NCBI GenBank assembly: GCA_022779845.1
Contig: JALEXT010000051.1
Location: 1 to 62,951, forward strand
DNA from: Succinatimonas sp.
GTDB lineage: Bacteria > Pseudomonadota > Gammaproteobacteria > Enterobacterales > Succinivibrionaceae
Length of the DNA stretch: 62,951 nucleotides
Reading direction: 5' to 3'
Positions 51,084-58,800 of this stretch are shown one piece after another. Positions within the stretch are counted from its first letter, which is position 1, and the number at the start of each line of letters is the position of its first letter. Under the pieces are notes generated by a model. That model had not been told where the DNA came from. It did not search any database and saw nothing but the letters and a program-made list of their open reading frames with translations. Made by a program: the position numbers and the translations under genes.

Positions 51084-52163
51084 TTAAGAGTTTTTTAAGT
51101 TTATACCATCTATAAATTTTATAAGGTTGTCTGTAAGTGAACCTAGCTTTAACAGATGCAATGACCACTTAGCACATACCTGTTCCCATTTCGGAAGAAA
51201 TTCAAGCAATGACGGGAGCTGCTGATTTGTTCTTACTCCGTTATATTCAAGATTAAAATAACGTATTATCTTTATATCATCTTGATATTCAGGTAAATAT
51301 TCAGACATCCTGTCAAAAAGTGAATTAAGTTTGATGATATGAGCTTGTTCACTTTGTGGGTATATTTGCCAAAGAAAAGGTTTTCCGCAAAGCATCGCTC
51401 TGACGACAGATTCCTCCCCGCGTACGCAGTTTAGATCTGATGAAAGCAGGATATTGTCGTATTCGTCCTGACTGCACATATCTACGGCATTAAGTTCTAA
51501 GTTGTCTAATCTATGTTGTTGCCCAGGTTTTAGAGAAAGCTTCAAAATGTTATTTACATTATCAAGAGCGAGTCCTTTAAACACCGTGATTTTTACAGAA
51601 GCTCCTGTTGCAGAAAGAACATGAAAAAAATCTGTAATATTATGATTTTTATAGGAAAAAAGTGATAAATGTATACCCTTTTGTATGGAAAAATGATAAG
51701 TCCGCGAATTTATCTTGTTTAACAAATTTTGTTCGAAAATCAACCCGCCTGTTTTTTTACTAAAACCTGGAAAAAAGAAATAACTGTTCAGACCGTCTGC
51801 AGAGGATGACAATCCGTGACAGTCTTCTGAAAATTTTTCTGCCGTCAGGTACTCGAGTTCTATAACTAATGAATGGTGTTCACGCAGTTTTTGATTTAAC
51901 AGATCAGGCAGACGGCACGAAAAAGCTTCAACCACAATATCAGAAGGTTGATAGCTCCCGTGATCTGGCCATTTTGAAATCTTTAACAATTGATTTGTAA
52001 GATCTTGTCTGTCTGTAATGGTATAGAGAGTTTGCAGATCATTACAAAAAAGGCGTACTTCTATATTTTTTTTGCTCAGTGTGCGGGCAAGCCGAAGGCT
52101 GAAGCCTGCATCACCGTAGTTGTCTATTACGTCACAAAAGATATCGTATTTTTGGTAGTCCAT
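51084..52163 (-). CDS. earP: EF-P arginine rhamnosyltransferase EarP
   Basis: Transfers rhamnose from dTDP-L-rhamnose to Arg32 of EF-P. The protein has 359 residues in a GT-B-like fold. The N-terminal acceptor region DIFCDVIDNYGDAGFSLRLAR holds the conserved aspartates (Asp14, Asp18), and the nucleotide-sugar site is RGEESVVRAMLCGKPFLWQIYPQ. The C-terminal half is divergent and AT-rich. The pairing with efp is conserved in EarP-bearing bacteria. dTDP-rhamnose synthesis genes are not in this window. Confidence 0.93.
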   Translation of the reverse strand: MDYQKYDIFCDVIDNYGDAGFSLRLARTLSKKNIEVRLFCNDLQTLYTITDRQDLTNQLLKISKWPDHGSYQPSDIVVEAFSCRLPDLLNQKLREHHSLVIELEYLTAEKFSEDCHGLSSSADGLNSYFFFPGFSKKTGGLIFEQNLLNKINSRTYHFSIQKGIHLSLFSYKNHNITDFFHVLSATGASVKITVFKGLALDNVNNILKLSLKPGQQHRLDNLELNAVDMCSQDEYDNILLSSDLNCVRGEESVVRAMLCGKPFLWQIYPQSEQAHIIKLNSLFDRMSEYLPEYQDDIKIIRYFNLEYNGVRTNQQLPSLLEFLPKWEQVCAKWSLHLLKLGSLTDNLIKFIDGINLKNS

Positions 52164-52385
52164 CTTTTAAGGTCTCCTGCTGACGGTTATGCAAAAAAAA
52201 ATAATTTTTTTTATGTGTAAAATTATGAGTTTTTAGCAGTGTCAAGATCAAATCAATAGCTTATAAATTTAATGGCGCTTGTAAATACACAGTCTTTTTC
52301 GCATAATGTTTGGGGGATTTTTTATTAAATTATTATATTGATTTATATACATATTTTATAGCTTGAAGGGGGAGCATTCAAAGCG

Positions 52386-54647
52386 ATGATTCGTTTCATA
52401 ATGAAGAGGGATGGGAGAAAAGTTGCTTTTAATGAGCAGAAAATCTCCAACGCGATCCGAAAGGCTTTGATCTCTGTTCACCCTGATGACGAAATTACCG
52501 TAGCAGACGAAAAAATAGTCTTAAAGCTTACCTCCATGGTTGTTGCCGATATTGAAAAAGAGCTTCCCAAGACACCGTCTGTCGAGCGCACCCAAGATCT
52601 TATTGAACAGGCCATGATTAAATCAGGTCTTGCTTCTGAAGCCAAAAATTTTATCCTTTACCGTCAGCGTCGCACCAATGCACGTACTTACAATGCAGAT
52701 CTGACCAAGATTTATAGAGATCTGACTTCGAAGAGTACTGCAGATATGGATCTTAAGCGAGAGAACGCCAATATTGATGCCAATGCCCCTATGGGATTGA
52801 TGTTGAGATTCGGTTCTGAAGGTGCGAAGGATTACGTTAAGCGTTATGTTTTGCGCCCGGAGCATGCTTTGGCTCATGCACGCGGTGATATTCATATTCA
52901 CGATTTGGATTTCTATCTTTTAACAATTAATTGTTGCCAAATAGGTCTTAAGGATCTGTTCAAGCGTGGTTTTTCAACAGGGCACGGTTTTTTACGCGAA
53001 CCTCAGTCAATTCAGTCTGCCGCCGCTTTATGCTGTATAGCTATTCAGTCAAATCAGAATGACATGCATGGCGGTCAGTCTATTCCTATGTTTGAGTATG
53101 ATCTTGCACCTTATGTGGCCAAATCATACATAAAACATGTAGGCAAGGTTATGGAGATTTGCTTAAGACGTGAGCAAATGGATATTTCCTCGCTAAAGAG
53201 CTTTTGTAATGAGCTTTATGAAGTAAAAGGCACTTTGTTAGATAAAGAGGCACAGCAAAAGATTCAGGAATTTGTGGAGCAGGAATTAGTACAGCTAGGA
53301 TCCAATGATGCCAAGGCTGATGCTTCATATGTCATGATGGAATCTTTAAAGCTTACGCAGCGTGAAACTTATCAGGCAATGGAAGCGCTGATACACAACT
53401 TAAATTCCATGCAATCGCGAGCAGGTGCTCAGGTACCTTTTTCTTCGATCAATTACGGAACTGGAACTACTGCCGAACAACGCATGATCATGAGGAACGT
53501 GTTGTTGGCAACAGACGCCGGTTTGGGCGGTGGTGAAACTCCGATTTTTCCGGTTCAGATTTTTAAAGTAAAGGACGGAATTAATACCAAAGCAGGTGAT
53601 CCTAATTATGATCTTTTCAGATTAGCATGCAAAGTTTCTGCTAAACGTCTTTTCCCTAATTTTTCCTTCTTAGACGCACCTTTTAATATTAAATATTACA
53701 AGGAAGGACATCCTGAAACAGAAGTTGCTTTGATGGGATGTCGTACCCGTGTAGTATCTAATGATTTTGATAAAACCAAGGAAATTATTCCCGGGAGAGG
53801 CAATTTGTCATTTACGTCAGTGAATCTGCCTAGACTCGGTATCGAAGCCCACGGTTCGCTCAGCAGATTCTATACTTCGGTTGACAGAACCTTTGCCATG
53901 GTTTTTGAACAATTGAAGGATCGTTTCGACATTATTGCAAAGAAACGAGTATTGAATTATCCGTTCTTAATGGGACAGGGAATTTGGATTGGTTCAGATA
54001 AGCTTGATCCTGAAGATTATATTGAAGATATCATCAAGCATGGAACTATGTCGGTTGGTTTTATCGGTCTTGCCGAATGTCTCAAAGCATTAGTCGGCAA
54101 ACATCACGGTGAAAGTTCTGAAGCAAACGAATTAGGTCTTGAAATTGTAAGGCATATGCGAGAGCTGACAGACAGACATACTCAGGAAACAGGACTTAAT
54201 TTTTCGCTTTTTTCAACTCCGGCAGAAGGTTTATCAGGTCGTTTTGTAAAGATTGATCAGCAGTTATATGGAAAGCTCACCGGAGTTACAGACAGAGCTT
54301 ATTACACCAATAGCTTCCACGTTCCTGTTTATTACGATATATCGGCAGCAGATAAGATTAAAATAGAAGGTCCTTATCATGAATTATGTAATGCCGGTTC
54401 TATCTCTTATGTTGAATTGGACGGTGACTTGACTAAAAATGTCGATGCATTTGAAAAAGTTATTTTATATATGAAGCAATGTGGTGTCGGCTATGGATCG
54501 GTCAACCATCCTGTGGATCGTTGCCCCGTATGCAATTATGTAGGGGTTATAAATGATGTTTGTCCTCGTTGTGGTAGACGAGACGGAGAAGGGATCAGCA
54601 TCGAACGTTTAAGACGACTTGGTGTTGACTGCAGTTGCTTTGATTAG
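52386..54647 (+). CDS. nrdD: Anaerobic ribonucleoside-triphosphate reductase, catalytic chain lacking its glycyl-radical domain
   Basis: Class III reductase that makes dNTPs without oxygen. The protein has 753 residues: ATP-cone (about 1-95, MKRDGRKVAFNEQKISNAIR), catalytic barrel with CCQIGLKDLF and MGCRTRVVSND, and a Cys4 zinc site at 713, 716, 726 and 729. It then ends ISIERLRRLGVDCSCFD with no RVxGY radical motif. Normal NrdD continues about 45 residues past the zinc site to the radical glycine; here that domain is encoded separately at 54728-54886. The body resembles the longer lactococcal-type NrdD more than E. coli NrdD. The 222-nt upstream gap should hold the promoter; I saw no clear FNR or NrdR box. 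Confidence 0.95.
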   Translation: MIRFIMKRDGRKVAFNEQKISNAIRKALISVHPDDEITVADEKIVLKLTSMVVADIEKELPKTPSVERTQDLIEQAMIKSGLASEAKNFILYRQRRTNARTYNADLTKIYRDLTSKSTADMDLKRENANIDANAPMGLMLRFGSEGAKDYVKRYVLRPEHALAHARGDIHIHDLDFYLLTINCCQIGLKDLFKRGFSTGHGFLREPQSIQSAAALCCIAIQSNQNDMHGGQSIPMFEYDLAPYVAKSYIKHVGKVMEICLRREQMDISSLKSFCNELYEVKGTLLDKEAQQKIQEFVEQELVQLGSNDAKADASYVMMESLKLTQRETYQAMEALIHNLNSMQSRAGAQVPFSSINYGTGTTAEQRMIMRNVLLATDAGLGGGETPIFPVQIFKVKDGINTKAGDPNYDLFRLACKVSAKRLFPNFSFLDAPFNIKYYKEGHPETEVALMGCRTRVVSNDFDKTKEIIPGRGNLSFTSVNLPRLGIEAHGSLSRFYTSVDRTFAMVFEQLKDRFDIIAKKRVLNYPFLMGQGIWIGSDKLDPEDYIEDIIKHGTMSVGFIGLAECLKALVGKHHGESSEANELGLEIVRHMRELTDRHTQETGLNFSLFSTPAEGLSGRFVKIDQQLYGKLTGVTDRAYYTNSFHVPVYYDISAADKIKIEGPYHELCNAGSISYVELDGDLTKNVDAFEKVILYMKQCGVGYGSVNHPVDRCPVCNYVGVINDVCPRCGRRDGEGISIERLRRLGVDCSCFD

Positions 54648-54727
54648 AGAATAGATTTTTTCTCATTTAATTATTTTTCCCGCCTTGATGCGGTATCTTG
54701 CATATATTGTTTTGAGGAGTGATGGCT

Positions 54728-54886
54728 ATGCAATCAAGATTACATGCTCATAATGGAGTGGTTGGTGAAGGTGTTAAATTTGAGCGTATCAGAAGAGTGA
54801 CCGGGTATTTGGTCGGTACTCTGGATCGTTTTAACAATGCCAAAAGAGCTGAAGTAAACGATCGTGTTAAACATATGCATGTATGA
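54728..54886 (+). CDS. Stand-alone glycyl-radical domain protein for NrdD
   Basis: Small protein of 52 residues that supplies the domain missing from NrdD. It contains RIRRVTGYLVGTLDRFNNAK and then AEVNDRVKH, matching the C-terminal glycyl-radical block of class III reductases; the radical would form on Gly26. GAGGAG (54714-54719) lies 8 nt before ATG 54728; ATG 54722 or GTG 54719 are alternative starts. A TGA at 54713-54715 closes the frame just upstream, so it cannot be a simple frameshifted tail of nrdD. It lies 80 nt after nrdD and 7 nt before nrdG. By analogy with GrcA and pyruvate formate-lyase, it should dock on NrdD and be activated by NrdG. Confidence 0.88.
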   Translation: MQSRLHAHNGVVGEGVKFERIRRVTGYLVGTLDRFNNAKRAEVNDRVKHMHV

Positions 54887-54893
54887 GTAAGCC

Positions 54894-55436
54894 ATGTCTG
54901 ATCTGGATATTCTGGATCAAACCACTTTGAGAATTGCCGGGGCCGTTCAGGAATCAATCGTTGACGGCCCCGGCATTCGTTACGTGATCTTCACGCAAGG
55001 TTGCCCTTTTCACTGTAAGGGGTGTCATAACCAGCAATCATGGGATTTTAACGGTGGTTTGGAAGTTCGTCTTAAGGTTTTGTATGACGAAATGAAGCGT
55101 GATCCTCTGGTAGGCGGTGTAACCTTTTCCGGTGGAGAACCTTTTATACAACCAAAACCTTTGACAGTATTTGCAAAAATAGTTAAAGCTCAGGGGTATT
55201 CTTTGTGGTCGTATACCGGATTCACTTTTGAAAAATTATTGGATAATCCCGATAGAAAAGCATTATTAGAACAACTTGACGTAGTAGTAGATGGTCAGTT
55301 TATTCTTTCAAAAAAGTCTTTAGATCTTGATTTCAGAGGTTCATCAAATCAACGCATTATCGATGTACAACAATCGCTGAAAACAGGAAAAATCGTTTTA
55401 GCTTCTGGTTTTGTGGGAGAGCGTGATAACAAATAG
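54894..55436 (+). CDS. nrdG: Anaerobic ribonucleotide reductase activating protein
   Basis: Radical-SAM activase that generates the glycyl radical. The protein has 180 residues, with the CxxxCxxC cluster in FTQGCPFHCKGCHNQQSW, then VTFSGGEPFIQP and LWSYTGFTFEKLL. It starts 7 nt after the small radical-domain gene. Its target here would be that small protein rather than NrdD itself. The sequence VQESIVDGPGIRYVIF is reminiscent of Firmicutes NrdG. Confidence 0.96.
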   Translation: MSDLDILDQTTLRIAGAVQESIVDGPGIRYVIFTQGCPFHCKGCHNQQSWDFNGGLEVRLKVLYDEMKRDPLVGGVTFSGGEPFIQPKPLTVFAKIVKAQGYSLWSYTGFTFEKLLDNPDRKALLEQLDVVVDGQFILSKKSLDLDFRGSSNQRIIDVQQSLKTGKIVLASGFVGERDNK

Positions 55437-55447
55437 GTAGGCTTTGC

Positions 55448-56680
55448 ATGGGAAATTCGCAGGATCTAAATAGTGAAAGTATAGTTATTTGCCCGTCATG
55501 TGATCTTGCTGTATTGCTTCCTGCTTATCGTCGCGGCTATCAATGCCGTTGTCCGCGTTGTAAAAGGTTATTGAGACCTGCAAACAAAATATCGTTGACC
55601 CAAGGTGCTGCAGTGGCAATATCGGCGATATTGATGATGTTGTGTGCGTTGCCTTTGCCTTTTTTTTCGTTGTCATCAGCTGGTAATTCAGCTTCTTTTT
55701 CACTTTTATCCTTATGTTTAATTTTTGAGGATTGGTTTTTTCTTGCGGCATTGTTTGTAAGTACGGTGTTGTTATTACCGTTGTGCATGTTGTTGATCAT
55801 ATGTGCAATTGGTTTTTTCGGATATAAACCGTCAAAGACAGTAGCTACTGTTTATTCTTTTTGTCATATATGTTCTTTTGTCGATGTATTTGTATTGGCG
55901 GTGGCAATAAGTCTTGTCAAGATAACCTCCTTAGCGGCAGTTGATTTTCTTTCTGGATTTTACCTGTTCATTATATTTTCATGGATGACTGTATGGTGTT
56001 GGAATAAATACCGTCCTGTTTCGATATGGAAGTTGGTGAGTGAAGGGCCAGAATTACAAATAAATCTTGAATTGAATGGAAAAGATCAGGGAATAAAGAT
56101 TTGCAGACGGTGTTCATGTGCTTTTGTTAGTCATGCAAAAGAAGCTGTTTGCCCCAGATGCGGGATGAATACTTCCTTCCGTCAGAAAAGTTGCGGACAA
56201 AAATGTGTTGCATTGCTGCTTGCCGCATCGATATTGTTTTTACCATCAAATCTGTACCCTGTAATGTTCACCACTTATCTTGGAAATACGGAAGGATCTA
56301 ATATCGTAGAAGGTGCTTTATTTTTGTGGAAAAGCGGATCTTGGTTAGTAGCGTCTGTAATTATTGTTGCATCACTGTTTATTCCCGGATTTAAAATTTT
56401 GGCATTGTCTTATTTGTCTTTTAAGGTAAATAAAGGTGCAATCACTAATCCTGTAGCTTTGTCCAGACTTTTCCATTTAGTTGAATTTATAGGTAAATGG
56501 TCAATGCTTGATGTGTTTGTTGTGATCATCATGACTGTAGCCGTCAGGTTCGGAGGTTTGATGTCGATCGCTCCTGGTCTTGCTATTTTGACCTTCTGTT
56601 TAGTTGTTTTAGTTACTTTATGGGCTGCAGCCTCATTCGATGAGAGACTTATTTGGGATAAGTACGTTGAAAAAAAATAG
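55448..56680 (+). CDS. pqiA: PqiA/LetA-family membrane protein
   Basis: Inner-membrane component paired with an MCE tunnel protein for lipid transport between membranes. The protein has 410 residues. Two zinc-ribbon units (CPSCDLAVLLPAYRRGYQC plus CPRC; then CRRCSCAFV plus CPRCG) each precede a four-helix bundle. The gene starts 11 nt after nrdG and overlaps pqiB by 41 nt. Either PqiA or LetA (YebS) could be the closest orthologue; the downstream PqiC-like lipoprotein favours pqi. Confidence 0.9.
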   Translation: MGNSQDLNSESIVICPSCDLAVLLPAYRRGYQCRCPRCKRLLRPANKISLTQGAAVAISAILMMLCALPLPFFSLSSAGNSASFSLLSLCLIFEDWFFLAALFVSTVLLLPLCMLLIICAIGFFGYKPSKTVATVYSFCHICSFVDVFVLAVAISLVKITSLAAVDFLSGFYLFIIFSWMTVWCWNKYRPVSIWKLVSEGPELQINLELNGKDQGIKICRRCSCAFVSHAKEAVCPRCGMNTSFRQKSCGQKCVALLLAASILFLPSNLYPVMFTTYLGNTEGSNIVEGALFLWKSGSWLVASVIIVASLFIPGFKILALSYLSFKVNKGAITNPVALSRLFHLVEFIGKWSMLDVFVVIIMTVAVRFGGLMSIAPGLAILTFCLVVLVTLWAAASFDERLIWDKYVEKK

Positions 56681-58268
56681 AATTGCTGTAACAAGAAAGC
56701 CGTTTACTCTGTCATTTATCTGGTTGATTCCGATTTTGGCTTTGGTTATTACTTTAACTTTGTTGTGGAAAAATACCTTTGACAAAGGAGAACTTATAAC
56801 TGTTTACTGTGACGATGCTTCCGGTATGGAAGCGGGAAAGACTTTAGTTAAATTCAGATCGGTAACAGTTGGAAAAGTTGAGAAGGTAGTCTTATCTAAA
56901 GATCACAGTAAAGTTGAACTTAAGATTCGTATAGATGAAGACGAAAAGGATCTTCTTCGTAGTGATACCGTTTTTTATGTAGTTAAGCCTCGAGTTCAAT
57001 CGGCTAATATTTCTGGATTAGATACTATACTGACTGGAAATTACATTCAGCTGAGTCAAGGTATATCAGATAAGTTTGGTAGGGAATTTGCCTTATTAGA
57101 TAACATTCCGGCAACAGCAAGTGATACTAATGCTTTGCATTTGACATTGATATCTAATTCAGGACGACGTATTGGCTACGGTGATCCGGTCAGCTATCGC
57201 GGTTTTGTGGTTGGCAGTGTTAATGGTGCAGAATTAGAAGTAGACAGCGGATTAATAAAATATAAGGTAATTATAGATTCTAAATATAAGCAACTTGTGA
57301 CGTCGCGATCCGTTTTTTGGATAAACAGTGGACTGGATTTTTCCATGGGAACGCAAGGCATTTCCTTTAGAACAGAAAATTTACAGAATCTTTTATCAAG
57401 CGGGATCACCTTTGATGATCTAAATGATCACGAGGAATTGAAAGAGAGCGGCAAAACATTGAGACTTTTTGAAAATTTTAAAGAAGCAAGCGGCAGTGTT
57501 TTGGAAAACAGACCGCATTTTGTTCTGATGATGAATAATTCGTCAGGAGTAGTTGCCGAAGGTAGCTTGGTAAAGGCGAAAGGGGCTGTGATAGGAAGAG
57601 TTGTTGATAGTCCTTGGTATGAGAACACAGGCTCCGTTCTGTCTTCAGAACAGTATGTTCCGGTTAGAATCGCTTTATCTGTAAAAGGATTATCTGATGA
57701 AAAAGTGTCTGAATTGATAAAGCAGGCTCTGAAGGAAGGCAGGTTATGTGCATCATTGGTTTCTACTTCTTTATTGACAGGTCTTGATACGGTAAAACTT
57801 GATTTTGGTACACAAAAACAGTGTAAAAAAATCAAGGGGACTTATCGCGGTGATTTTGTAATACCTGTAATTGAATCGCAGACATTAGATAAAAGACTGG
57901 AAATTTTAAGTGAAAAAATAGGAAATATAGATTTTAAAGGTATTTCTGATGGTATCAAACGTGATTTAAAGACAATGAATGCATTGATGACTGAGTGGAA
58001 AATCACGGGACAGGAATTGAGATCTTCTGGTTTGATTAATCATGCTTCAGCTGTATCAGAAGAACTAGAATTTTTATTAAAAAAGTTAAATGGACATGAA
58101 AATGAAGCTAAAAATAAGGGATTGGTAGAAGAGCTGTACAATTTGAGTGATGATATAAGAGAAATATTAAAAGAATTGCAACCGATGTTTTCTCAGCTGA
58201 GTCAGCAACCAAATTCTTTGATTTTTAACCATGAACAAGATGATCCGGAGCCAGGGAGCATCAAATGA
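56640..58268 (+). CDS. pqiB: MCE-domain tunnel protein PqiB
   Basis: Periplasm-spanning hexameric needle. The protein has 542 residues: one N-terminal helix (about 26-43, LIPILALVITLTLLW), three MCE domains with cores at DASGMEAGKTLVKFRSVTVG, GRRIGYGDPVSYRGFVVG and NNSSGVVAEGSLVKAKGAVIG, then a long alpha-helical tail from about residue 410. Three MCE repeats match PqiB, since LetB (YebT) has seven. Overlaps pqiC by 4 nt. Confidence 0.94.
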   Translation: MRDLFGISTLKKNRIAVTRKPFTLSFIWLIPILALVITLTLLWKNTFDKGELITVYCDDASGMEAGKTLVKFRSVTVGKVEKVVLSKDHSKVELKIRIDEDEKDLLRSDTVFYVVKPRVQSANISGLDTILTGNYIQLSQGISDKFGREFALLDNIPATASDTNALHLTLISNSGRRIGYGDPVSYRGFVVGSVNGAELEVDSGLIKYKVIIDSKYKQLVTSRSVFWINSGLDFSMGTQGISFRTENLQNLLSSGITFDDLNDHEELKESGKTLRLFENFKEASGSVLENRPHFVLMMNNSSGVVAEGSLVKAKGAVIGRVVDSPWYENTGSVLSSEQYVPVRIALSVKGLSDEKVSELIKQALKEGRLCASLVSTSLLTGLDTVKLDFGTQKQCKKIKGTYRGDFVIPVIESQTLDKRLEILSEKIGNIDFKGISDGIKRDLKTMNALMTEWKITGQELRSSGLINHASAVSEELEFLLKKLNGHENEAKNKGLVEELYNLSDDIREILKELQPMFSQLSQQPNSLIFNHEQDDPEPGSIK

Positions 58269-58798
58269 AAAAAATATTGAGAATGATAGGTTGTTTATCA
58301 TGTTTATTGATATTCTCCGGGTGTCAGACGTCAAATATCAATGTTGAACGATATACTGTGGCTGATGATGTAAGTGCCTCATCATGGCGTGGTTTATCCA
58401 GAATTAAAGTTAATCTGGCTGGTATTTTGTCAGATGGAGCCTTGGTGGTAAAAATCTCTGATGTTGTTCTGCGACCGGCGCAACATCATCGTTGGAGCGG
58501 CAAATTGGAAGAGCAGTTAGCAGCGGTACTGTCTGAAGAATTAAAAAACAGTGAGCTGATCAGTGTGGATATAGATGTCAGTAAATTTTACGGAGCTTTG
58601 GATTCACAAGTAGAGATAGAAGCTTTGTTTACTGCCTATCAAAATGAAAAGAAAATTTCTTCACTGGTATTGGAGTTTAATGAAAAACAGCCTGTTCCCG
58701 GGTATGAATGTATGGTTGTAACTCTTAAGAAGGGATGGAAAAAATTATGCGATGAGTTTGCCGCCTCTGTTGAAGCACAAAGCAGGGCGGCACTTTAG
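58265..58798 (+). CDS. pqiC: PqiC-like outer-membrane lipoprotein
   Basis: Lipoprotein of 177 residues with signal peptide and lipobox LIFSG-C (Cys19). The ABC_trans_aux/DUF330-like body includes VVLRPAQHHRWSGKLEEQLAAVL. It should cap the PqiB needle at the outer membrane. The end is 2 nt from the stop of convergent mnmE, with no room for a terminator. Confidence 0.88.
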   Translation: MKKILRMIGCLSCLLIFSGCQTSNINVERYTVADDVSASSWRGLSRIKVNLAGILSDGALVVKISDVVLRPAQHHRWSGKLEEQLAAVLSEELKNSELISVDIDVSKFYGALDSQVEIEALFTAYQNEKKISSLVLEFNEKQPVPGYECMVVTLKKGWKKLCDEFAASVEAQSRAAL

Positions 58799-58800
58799 CT

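Noticed and set aside
52164-52385. FNR or NrdR boxes upstream of nrdD
   Set aside because: TTGAT-like and ATAT-rich fragments are present, but none forms a convincing dyad with the right spacing.
54600-54730. nrdD truncation as a sequencing or frameshift error
   Set aside because: The small gene's frame has a TGA at 54713-54715 and there are 80 nt between the genes, with a good ribosome binding site before the small start. No single-base error would join the two frames.
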